DNA of 64,000 nucleotides, from contig NZ_BAVZ01000002.1 in NCBI RefSeq assembly GCF_000576305.1, positions 248,001-312,000 of the forward strand, in the 5' to 3' direction. The notes under the pieces are model-generated. The model was not told the DNA's origin, ran no database searches, and saw only the letters and a program-made list of their open reading frames with translations. The DNA comes from Paenibacillus pini JCM 16418. Its GTDB lineage: Bacteria > Bacillota > Bacilli > Paenibacillales > Paenibacillaceae. A program made the translations under genes and the position numbers. Positions 57,448-64,000 of this stretch are shown here, one piece after another; the first letter of the stretch is position 1, and each line of letters starts with the position of its first letter.

Positions 57448-59331
57448 TTAATGCACTGAATTTAACTGCTTCTGAACATGCTGGGGCCAGAACTGCAGTG
57501 GGGCTTCACTGCTACCAGCGGCTTGTAATGCTTTATAAATATCAATTTGTCCATAGCCATAAAAGCTGTCATGTCCTTTGGTCCCCAAATCAATCGTATT
57601 ACTACGCATAATATCCATAACCTGCTTATTCGTCAGTTCGGGATTTTTGGAGCGGATTAATGCAGCCATGGCAGTTACATGAGGACTTGCCATTGATGTA
57701 CCTGATAAAGCTGCGTATTGGTTACCAGGATAGGTACTGGCGATGCTGGTACCAGGAGCGGCAACATCAATGTAGTTCCCATAGTTGGAGAAGGAAGCGC
57801 GTTTATAGTTTTGATCCGTTGCAGCTACAGCTAACACTTCAGGATATGCCGCAGGATAACCAGGGCGCTCTGTATTATCGTTGCCAGATGCTGCTACGAT
57901 AACGACATCGCGATCATAAGCATACTTGATTGCATCATGCAGAAACTCGGAGTCCGCATAGTTGCCCAGACTCAGGTTAATAACCTTGGCACCGTGATCT
58001 GTAGCCCAAATAATTCCTTCTGCAACGGAATAGGTCGTACCTGATCCTGATTTATCAAGTGCTTTTACAGGCAAAATCTTGTTGTACCAGCTAATGCCTG
58101 CAACCCCTTCATTGTTATTGACGAGAGCACCAATGATGCCAGCGACATGGGTTCCATGGCCGACATCATCCATGGGATCACTACCCGGATCAATGACGTT
58201 GTAGCCTTCAAGTAATTGACCTTTCAAATCGGGGTGATCGATATCAACCCCTGTATCTACAATCGCCACGATGATATTTTTACTCCCTCTGGATAGGTTC
58301 CAGCCTTTACTTGCTTCGATGGCAGGAAGGTTCCATTGGTACTTAGCAAATAGTAGGTCATTCGGGACGATAGGAACGGTTGTATTACTGGCAGAATCCA
58401 TGCCGTCAGCATTTTCATTGGTCAAGTATAGGAAATGGGGCTCCACATACTGGGGCGACCATTTTTTCTGGAAATAGGTTTTCAGTTCTTCATATCTCAT
58501 CACACCAGAGCGAAAAATATACGTATATCCAATTTTTCGAGAAGACACGGCCTTAATATCCGACATGATGGTATTCATGTCTTGACGGGAAGGTTCGGTT
58601 CGGAAATGAACAACAATTTCATTCTCATAATAATGGCTAGCATTTTCATTATCATGCCCCGTTTCTACCGTCAGTTCCTTTAATGTGTCGGGGTGAATGG
58701 ATTCTACACGAAATTTACCTTCTTTGGGATATGGAATCATTCTTAAATTCTTTTTTTGATGTTTAGCGACTTCGTTCAAAATTTTCTGATTAATCAATAC
58801 GGTTACAGATTTATCATTTCCAGATGCAGCTTCCGACATTACAAAATATTGCTTGCCAGCCATTTGAAATGATGGGGACTCATAAAAATGCTTATTTTGC
58901 ATTTGGATCTTTGACTGATTCAAGTAATGATTAAGCTGCTTTTGATCCTCAGCATTCCAAGAATAGTTATTCATTTTGAATTGCAAATTTTGCTTTGTTT
59001 CAGCATCTTGCCAAATCAGCATTGAGAAATGATCATGGTATTTTTGCAGCTCTTGTACCTGTTTTTTTATCGTTACTGGATTTGCATGTTGAAAAGAATT
59101 TAGCATCGTTGTTAAATGTTGCTGGGTATCCACTCTTGTCAACTTGTCTGTGGAAGCGATATCCTGTGCCATCATCCTCTGCTTAGATTGTTGCTCTTGC
59201 TTAGGATTTAGGGGAGATACCTGCTGAGAGGCCTGAGGATTTGTATCTCCACGTGGTATCAGAAGCAGTAACATCACAGAGAAAGCTCCGATCAGAATGC
59301 CTAAACCAGCCCATTTGCGTCGTGACATCAT
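57448..59331 (-). CDS. Membrane-anchored S8 family serine protease (subtilase)
   Basis: The protein of 627 residues has an N-terminal membrane segment (about residues 8-26), a long polar pro-region of about 300 residues, and a complete subtilisin domain. Catalytic residues are visible in IVDTGVDIDHPDL (Asp, near 358), GHGTHVAGIIG (His, near 390) and SGTSMASPH (Ser, near 544), and the oxyanion Asn in AASGND. GGAGG precedes ATG 59331. No C-terminal PDZ or repeat domain is present. It probably acts outside the cell, held at or released from the membrane; substrate unknown. It is divergent from ypuI. Confidence 0.93.
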   Translation of the reverse strand: MMSRRKWAGLGILIGAFSVMLLLLIPRGDTNPQASQQVSPLNPKQEQQSKQRMMAQDIASTDKLTRVDTQQHLTTMLNSFQHANPVTIKKQVQELQKYHDHFSMLIWQDAETKQNLQFKMNNYSWNAEDQKQLNHYLNQSKIQMQNKHFYESPSFQMAGKQYFVMSEAASGNDKSVTVLINQKILNEVAKHQKKNLRMIPYPKEGKFRVESIHPDTLKELTVETGHDNENASHYYENEIVVHFRTEPSRQDMNTIMSDIKAVSSRKIGYTYIFRSGVMRYEELKTYFQKKWSPQYVEPHFLYLTNENADGMDSASNTTVPIVPNDLLFAKYQWNLPAIEASKGWNLSRGSKNIIVAIVDTGVDIDHPDLKGQLLEGYNVIDPGSDPMDDVGHGTHVAGIIGALVNNNEGVAGISWYNKILPVKALDKSGSGTTYSVAEGIIWATDHGAKVINLSLGNYADSEFLHDAIKYAYDRDVVIVAASGNDNTERPGYPAAYPEVLAVAATDQNYKRASFSNYGNYIDVAAPGTSIASTYPGNQYAALSGTSMASPHVTAMAALIRSKNPELTNKQVMDIMRSNTIDLGTKGHDSFYGYGQIDIYKALQAAGSSEAPLQFWPQHVQKQLNSVH

Positions 59332-59495
59332 TAACGAACCTCCTACTTTGGAATAAAGTTAGGTTTAGCGTGAGATAAGACAGCCTAATTTATACTTACT
59401 TAACATGGATTTAGGGATACCGTTTCAATTATTTTTATGGTAGGATAATAATTGGAAATTGGAACAAGGTATTAATAAGGGGGAGCTAATAAGCT

Positions 59496-60002
59496 ATGTC
59501 AGCAGGCAACGTTCAGAAATTGTGTGAAACTACAAGGGAAAAGCTGAAACCGGCAATTGAGAGAATGGAAACGTTCTTAAATGAATATGCACTGTCGCAA
59601 TTGGTTGCAGAATCAGATGAAGAAACTGTACATTTTTACAAAGGATTTTTGTCAGATCTCCGTCACCTGCTTGTGTTCTCAGAAGTATCCTTTGAGAAAC
59701 TTGGAATTGTTTTACGCCGTGCTAATTTTGATGCCGATTTTGCCGAAAAAGCTCTTTACCATGTTTATCATCATGCTGTTAACAATTTCTTCTATCCTAA
59801 AAGCGAAAGCTATTCCGAAGATGGTCGATATGCTTATACGGGACAAGATGCAATTCGTTTTCGCGTAAAGCCTGTCCGGGCTGCACGAGACATTATTATG
59901 GATATTACTAAGGTATATGAAGACCTGAGAGATGATCTTACTTACTACGAAAGTGACTATTTAACTGAGCGCCGGATGCAAAGTCAGCGTTCGCTTGCAT
60001 AA
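59496..60002 (+). CDS. YpuI family protein (DUF3907)
   Basis: A 168-residue, mostly helical cytoplasmic protein resembling B. subtilis YpuI: ERMETFLNEYALSQLVAE, then FLSDLRHLLVFSEVSFEKL, YHVYHHAVNNFFYPKSESYS and the end DLRDDLTYYESDYLTERR. No catalytic motif is evident. GGGGGAG precedes the ATG. A strong terminator follows. Function unknown. Confidence 0.85.
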   Translation: MSAGNVQKLCETTREKLKPAIERMETFLNEYALSQLVAESDEETVHFYKGFLSDLRHLLVFSEVSFEKLGIVLRRANFDADFAEKALYHVYHHAVNNFFYPKSESYSEDGRYAYTGQDAIRFRVKPVRAARDIIMDITKVYEDLRDDLTYYESDYLTERRMQSQRSLA

Positions 60003-60019
60003 AATACAGCCATACAAAG

Positions 60020-60048
60020 AAAGATGCCGCGTTTTGGCATCTTTTTTT
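60020..60048 (+). terminator. Terminator after the YpuI-like gene
   Basis: AAAGATGCC-GCGTTTT-GGCATCTTT followed by TTTT. Confidence 0.93.
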
Positions 60049-60150
60049 ATTTTGTACAGTAGAAGTACAGCAGAACCAGCTACTGACAGGTACTAAACCG
60101 CATAGCTAGCCTCGATGAAGGAGAGAATGGAGTTTGAGGTGATCATACTA

Positions 60151-60372
60151 ATGAGTGATACAAGAACCTTTGTCAAATGCAGCGTTAGTAACTGTAACTA
60201 TTGGGGCGAGCATAACGTTTGCCAGGCTGAACAAATTTTAATTGAAATTGACAAGCATGCTAAATCGTCGTTCAATCAAGAATTTAGTCAAGAGCACTTC
60301 GGAGAACATAAGGATCAGGCTAGAACGTCTTCAGCGACTTGTTGCCTCACGTTCAAACCTAAATCTTCCTAG
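60151..60372 (+). CDS. DUF1540 domain-containing small protein
   Basis: A 73-residue Cys-rich protein: VKCSVSNCNYWGEHNVCQAE then IEIDKH near the N-terminus and a final CC pair (SSATCCLTF). The C-x5-C-x8-C pattern is that of DUF1540 proteins, which are thought to bind a metal, are common in clostridia and bacilli, and often appear in spores. ATG 60151 follows TGAGGTGAT; the in-frame ATGs further upstream (60115 and 60127) lack good sites for this family start. Confidence 0.85.
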   Translation: MSDTRTFVKCSVSNCNYWGEHNVCQAEQILIEIDKHAKSSFNQEFSQEHFGEHKDQARTSSATCCLTFKPKSS

Positions 60373-60414
60373 ACGACAAACTATAAGTTGTAACTAAAGG
60401 GAGGGGCCAGCAAC

Positions 60415-60810
60415 ATGAATGATTTTCGTGATTTCCGTGAACATTCGCAGGAAGAGCCTCGTCATGGACATGCCTTAAGAAGAGTGAGAACCGACTTTCC
60501 ACGAAGAGTGGAACGTAATCACGAGGAATACGCAGCGGAGATAACACCTCCTAATGCAGTGCGAATGCACAATACGGAAGCAGAGCGTCCTGATGAAGAA
60601 TCCGTGAGCACAGGTAGGACAGCAGGATATGTAGGTCTGGCTTTTGGTATTGCATCGTTGTTTATGTGGTCTATTATTTTGGGACCCATCGCTGCTGTAA
60701 CCGGATATTATGCATATTCGCAAGGGAGTAAAGGATGGGGAGCTTGGTCCATGGGGCTAGGCATACTGTCTACACTAAGTTATTTTGTTTTAATTCCATT
60801 TGCAAGATAA
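60415..60810 (+). CDS. DUF4190-like membrane protein
   Basis: The protein of 131 residues has a charged, Arg/Glu-rich N-terminal half (about 65 residues) and two membrane segments: YVGLAFGIASLFMWSIILGP, then IAAVTGYYAYSQ, and LGILSTLSYFVLIPFA. The G-x-A-S-L pattern with G-x-x-GY-Y-A-Y-x-x-GS-KG is that of DUF4190 proteins. GGGAGGGG precedes the ATG. It lies 42 bases after the DUF1540 gene and may be cotranscribed with it. Function unknown. Confidence 0.8.
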   Translation: MNDFRDFREHSQEEPRHGHALRRVRTDFPRRVERNHEEYAAEITPPNAVRMHNTEAERPDEESVSTGRTAGYVGLAFGIASLFMWSIILGPIAAVTGYYAYSQGSKGWGAWSMGLGILSTLSYFVLIPFAR

Positions 60811-60820
60811 AAGGTAATCA

Positions 60821-60863
60821 AAGCGTCTTGTAGCAGCCTGTCGGTTGCTGCAAGGCGTTTTTT
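60821..60863 (+). terminator. Terminator after the DUF4190-like gene
   Basis: AAGCGTCTTG-T-AGCAGCC pairs with GGTTGCT-G-CAAGGCGTT, followed by TTTTT. Confidence 0.9.
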
Positions 60864-60963
60864 TATATCAAATGAATAAATTATTAAGTGGCGAATCTAG
60901 CCAAAAACATGGTAAAATGTACAAATTAGTTATACTAGTACACAATAAATGGGGTACATTCAT

Positions 60964-61689
60964 ATGCAAATTGATTCGGAAAATGTGCGGCTTGCCTCGC
61001 TGCAAGATTCTAGCCGTATTCGAAATAAAAAGGAACTTTTACAGGATCTAATCGATAATGGAAGCTCATCTGATTTCGGGGTTGTTTTGCAGCAGTATAT
61101 GAAATCTGACTTGACGGCATCCACTTCTGGGCAAGCTACAGATGTTAAAGTTGAGCCAACCGTTGCTGGCGTTAGCTGGAGTGAAGGGTTGCTGTGGCAG
61201 CAGCTTGGTGCGGTTGATGCAGAACCTAGCGCATCGGTAGGAAATGTTTCTCATGATGTGAATGGGACGAAGCCAACAGATTACGATGAATTGATTCAGC
61301 AAGCGAGTAAGAAATATGGGGTGTCAGAATCATTGATTAAAGCCGTAATTGATACGGAATCTACATTTAATCCACAGGCTGTTTCATCGGCAGGGGCGAA
61401 GGGATTAATGCAATTAATGGATGGTACGGCACAGGGGCTTGGAGTTAGCGATTCGTTTGATCCAGCCCAAAATATTGACGGGGGTACACGTTATCTCTCT
61501 TATCAACTGAAGCGATTTAATGGTCAAGAAAATATGGCACTTGCAGCTTATAACGCTGGGCCTAATCGCTTGAAACGTTTAGGAATCACGAGTGATGCCG
61601 ATCTTATGAATAAGCTAACATTGCTCCCGGATGAAACCCGAAAGTATATTGGAAAAATTGCCAAAGCACGTACTAAATATGAAGTATAA
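60964..61689 (+). CDS. Lytic transglycosylase (SLT domain), CwlQ-like
   Basis: This 241-residue protein carries a C-terminal SLT domain with the catalytic Glu in VIDTESTFNPQAVSSAGAKG (near residue 131), followed by LMQLMDGTAQGLGV and the NIDGGTRYLSYQL and ALAAYNAGP motifs. The N-terminal half is polar and has no signal peptide that I can see, which resembles B. subtilis YjbJ/CwlQ. ATG 60964 is used because GGGGT lies just upstream; the ATG at 60949 overlaps that site. It cleaves peptidoglycan glycan strands. Confidence 0.9.
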   Translation: MQIDSENVRLASLQDSSRIRNKKELLQDLIDNGSSSDFGVVLQQYMKSDLTASTSGQATDVKVEPTVAGVSWSEGLLWQQLGAVDAEPSASVGNVSHDVNGTKPTDYDELIQQASKKYGVSESLIKAVIDTESTFNPQAVSSAGAKGLMQLMDGTAQGLGVSDSFDPAQNIDGGTRYLSYQLKRFNGQENMALAAYNAGPNRLKRLGITSDADLMNKLTLLPDETRKYIGKIAKARTKYEV

Positions 61690-61705
61690 CTTACATTTTT
61701 ATTTG

Positions 61706-61774
61706 AGAGATCAGACTAAAGAAGAGGCCAGTTCGTTAGCGAATGGGTGCCATCCCTGTTGTCTGATCTCTTTA
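61706..61774 (+). promoter_or_regulatory. Long-stem hairpin between the transglycosylase and desulfurase genes
   Basis: AGAGATCAGAC (61706-61716) pairs perfectly with GTCTGATCTCT (61761-61771), enclosing 44 bases that contain TTCG-TTAG-CGAA. Only TTTAT follows, so it is a terminator with a complex loop or a leader element of the cysteine desulfurase gene. Confidence 0.5.
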
Positions 61775-61823
61775 TGTCGTTTAAACTGTACAGTAACTGT
61801 TTGTTTTTGAGGAGAGAATGTCA

Positions 61824-62972
61824 ATGATTTATTGGGATCATGCGGCGAGCACACCACCCTACGATGAAGTGATTCAAACGATGGGTGAGGTCATGAAGCA
61901 GCATTATGGTAATCCTTCCTCCATTCATCGGATGGGCGAAGATGCAGCGAAATTAATCCGACGCTCACGAGAGGTTTGTGCTCAGGCACTAAGCGTGAAG
62001 CCGGATGAAATTATATTTACTTCAGGGGCAACAGAAGGAAATAATATGGCTATTAAGGGTGCGGCACTTCAATATAATAGCCGTGGAAGACATATCATTA
62101 CGACCCAGATTGAGCATCCATCTGTATATGATAGCTGTCTCGAATTAGAGAAGCAGGGATATGAGGTTACCTTTCTTCCTGTCGATCAACAAGGCTGCGT
62201 TAATTTAGATGAACTGGCTGCGGCGGTACGAAAAGATACGATACTCGTCAGTATCATGCATGTGAATAATGAGACGGGTTCAGTACAACCATTACTGGAA
62301 GTTGGAAAATTGGTTAAAGAACGGAACCCACGCACATTGATTCATATTGATGGTGTACAGGGTTATGGCAAATTACCCGTTTACCTTAATGATTGGCAGG
62401 CTGATCTATATACGCTTTCGGCACATAAAATTCGCGGTCCAAAGGGTACTGGAATTTTATATAAAAGAGCGGGAATTGAGCTATATCCGTTATTATCCGG
62501 AGGCAAGCAGGAAGCTGGTTTACGGGCTGGCACCGAGAATATTGCAGGTTATGTAGCCATGTCTAAGGCCATGCGAATGGCTGGTGAGCACCAACAGGTT
62601 TTTGCCACTGAAATTAGTTCGCTTAGGGACAAGCTAATATATAGTATAACTAAGATGCCAGGACTTGAACTTAACAGCTATTGTAATGGGGCTCCGCACA
62701 TTGTGAATGTATCTTTTCCTGGAATGAAGGCAGAGGTTCTACTGCATACACTTGAAGAGTATGGCATGTTGGTATCCACGAAATCAGCATGCTCCTCCAA
62801 AACGTCGGAGCCTAGCCGAGTACTGCTCGCCATGGGGCGTAGCCACGACGTAGCCTCCAGTGCGATACGAATCAGTATGGGTGACTTAAATACAAATGAT
62901 GACATACAGCAGTTGCTGGAAACACTGAAAGTAGCAGTGGGACGCCTTGAACCGCTAAGCAGAAAGGAATGA
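61824..62972 (+). CDS. Cysteine desulfurase, NifS/IscS-like
   Basis: A 382-residue PLP enzyme that moves sulfur from cysteine to an active-site Cys. It begins MIYWDHAASTPPYDEV. It has the ATEGNN motif (TSGATEGNNMAI), the PLP lysine in TLSAHKIRGPKG (near 201), and the persulfide Cys in STKSACSSK (near 322). The start at 61824 is favoured over ATG 61818, which abuts GAGGAGAG. It lies 7 bases before thiI and most likely feeds sulfur to it for tRNA 4-thiouridine, like the NifZ-ThiI pair of B. subtilis. Confidence 0.94.
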   Translation: MIYWDHAASTPPYDEVIQTMGEVMKQHYGNPSSIHRMGEDAAKLIRRSREVCAQALSVKPDEIIFTSGATEGNNMAIKGAALQYNSRGRHIITTQIEHPSVYDSCLELEKQGYEVTFLPVDQQGCVNLDELAAAVRKDTILVSIMHVNNETGSVQPLLEVGKLVKERNPRTLIHIDGVQGYGKLPVYLNDWQADLYTLSAHKIRGPKGTGILYKRAGIELYPLLSGGKQEAGLRAGTENIAGYVAMSKAMRMAGEHQQVFATEISSLRDKLIYSITKMPGLELNSYCNGAPHIVNVSFPGMKAEVLLHTLEEYGMLVSTKSACSSKTSEPSRVLLAMGRSHDVASSAIRISMGDLNTNDDIQQLLETLKVAVGRLEPLSRKE

Positions 62973-62979
62973 TACAATC

Positions 62980-64000
62980 ATGAACTACGACATGCTGCTT
63001 TTGCGTTTCGGAGAATTGATGCTGAAAGGGAAAAATCGTGGGAGGTTTGAGAGAACCGTGCTCACGGATGTGAAGGCGGTACTTGAATCTTTTCCACAAG
63101 CACAATTTCTTAAGGAGTATGGCCGTCTATATATTGTTTTAAATGGCGAAGACCATGAATCGTTGATCAAAGCGTTAAAGAAAGTTTTCGGGATTGATAC
63201 GATTAGTCCTGTGATGGTATGTCCTTCTGAGCTGGATAAAATCATTGAAACAGCCCTGTTATTTATGGAGAAGATCCACCTAAAAGGTGAAACTACATTT
63301 AAAGTAACATCTAGACGCGTGTGGAAGCCTTTCCCTCATTCATCACAAGAAATGAATCATCTGGTTGGATCACCGATGTTGAAGACTTTTTCTAATCTAA
63401 AAGTAAGTATGAATGATCCGGAGCTTACACTACGCGTTGAAATTAGGGAGCAAGGAACCTATCTGTACTGTGAAGTAATACCCGGTGCTGGTGGCTTCCC
63501 TAGAGGAAGCAATGGCAAAGCAATGTTGCTGTTATCAGGTGGCATCGATAGCCCAGTAGCAGGATGGTCCTCCATGCGTAGAGGGCTGGAAGTAGAATGC
63601 GTTCATTTTTATAGCTATCCGTTTACAAGCAGAATGGCGAAAGAGAAAGTCATCGACTTGGCTAAGGTGCTTGCTGGCTATGCAGGCGAGATCAAAATCC
63701 ATCTGGTTCCGTTTACAGAGGTGCAGACTGCCTTTACGGGTATTGGTCAAGACAATTTAATTATTACGCTAATGCGTCGTGCCATGCTTCGGATTGCTAC
63801 GATGCTAGCTAATCGGGAAGGAGCGCTTGCGCTAGTTACTGGGGATAGCTTAGGACAAGTGGCGAGCCAAACCTTGGGTAGCATGAATGTCATCGGTAGG
63901 GCGACAGAAATTCCTTTGCTTCGTCCGCTCATTATGATGGATAAGAATGAAATTATTACGCTGTCGAAGGAAATCGGCACGTATGATTTATCTATTTTAC
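62980..64000 (+). CDS. thiI: tRNA 4-thiouridine synthase ThiI (runs off the right edge)
   Basis: ThiI places sulfur on U8 of tRNA. The frame is open from ATG 62980 (after AGAAAGGAAT) to the window end, 340 residues without a stop. It begins NYDMLLLRFGELMLKGKNRG, has a THUMP domain over about residues 60-165, and the PP-loop ATP motif LLSGGIDSPVAG near residue 189. LVTGDSLGQVASQTLG follows. About 60 or so C-terminal residues are missing. No frame break is seen. Partner of the upstream cysteine desulfurase. Confidence 0.96.
   Translation, partial: MNYDMLLLRFGELMLKGKNRGRFERTVLTDVKAVLESFPQAQFLKEYGRLYIVLNGEDHESLIKALKKVFGIDTISPVMVCPSELDKIIETALLFMEKIHLKGETTFKVTSRRVWKPFPHSSQEMNHLVGSPMLKTFSNLKVSMNDPELTLRVEIREQGTYLYCEVIPGAGGFPRGSNGKAMLLLSGGIDSPVAGWSSMRRGLEVECVHFYSYPFTSRMAKEKVIDLAKVLAGYAGEIKIHLVPFTEVQTAFTGIGQDNLIITLMRRAMLRIATMLANREGALALVTGDSLGQVASQTLGSMNVIGRATEIPLLRPLIMMDKNEIITLSKEIGTYDLSIL

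Noticed and set aside
61785..61794. Palindrome ACTGTACAGT upstream of the cysteine desulfurase gene
   Set aside because: Ten bases of perfect dyad is expected by chance in a window this size and no promoter is aligned with it.

Overview
The window is a chromosomal segment of a spore-forming Firmicute, most likely a Paenibacillus or close relative. The evidence is the gene order, which follows the Bacillus subtilis rpsT-gpr-spoIIP-lepA-hemW-hrcA-grpE-dnaK-dnaJ-prmA-rsmE-mtaB and yqeY-nfeD-floA-yqfC-yqfD-phoH-pgpH-ybeY-dgkA-cdd-era-recO-glyQS-dnaG-sigA-trmK-yqfO runs. It is supported by sporulation genes (gpr, spoIIP, yqfC, yqfD, a CotD-like coat protein), strong AGGAGG ribosome binding sites, frequent TTG/GTG starts and class B RNase P RNA. 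No prophage, insertion sequence, CRISPR array, tRNA or rRNA was seen.

Layout. 1-7.4 kb: end of an unknown exported protein, rpsT, spore protease gpr, spoIIP, lepA, hemW, an acetyltransferase. 7.5-14.4 kb: a lipoprotein, then the CIRCE-controlled heat-shock operon hrcA-grpE-dnaK-dnaJ, then a three-gene cassette of unknown small proteins, two of which look like diverged paralogues. 14.4-19.9 kb: prmA, a site-2-type protease, rsmE, mtaB, a Nudix hydrolase preceded by a tiny overlapping ORF, and a convergent Na/Pi-cotransporter-like gene. 20.1-34 kb: an RlmI-like methyltransferase and the DNA break-repair set addB-addA-sbcD-sbcC. 34-39 kb: a structured, terminator-ended RNA ahead of a possibly Sm-like protein, then hit, rpsU, yqeY and an nfeD-floA operon with a textbook sigma-W-type promoter. 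39.2-54.2 kb: yqfC-yqfD behind a sigma-E-type promoter, then phoH, pgpH, ybeY, dgkA, cdd, era, yqzL, recO, T-box-controlled glyQS, a YqxD/YaiI protein, dnaG and sigA. 54.5-64 kb: trmK, a Nif3-like gene, rnpB, a CotD-like gene, a membrane-anchored subtilase, ypuI, DUF1540 and DUF4190-like proteins, a lytic transglycosylase, and cysteine desulfurase plus thiI running off the right edge.

A striking property of this copy is that nine otherwise well-preserved genes (hrcA, prmA, mtaB, the Na/Pi transporter, the RlmI-like gene, addB, sbcC, phoH, dnaG) carry one or two frame breaks, twelve in all. Nearly all are explained by loss of one base from a run of two or three identical bases. Because dnaG is essential and the restored reading frames match their families, I treat these as probable sequence errors and annotate the full-length genes.

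Most of the window is conserved core genome. The least explained items are the structured RNA at 34.1 kb with its palindromic promoter and downstream protein, the paralogue cassette after dnaJ, and the small overlapping ORFs ahead of the Nudix gene and grpE.
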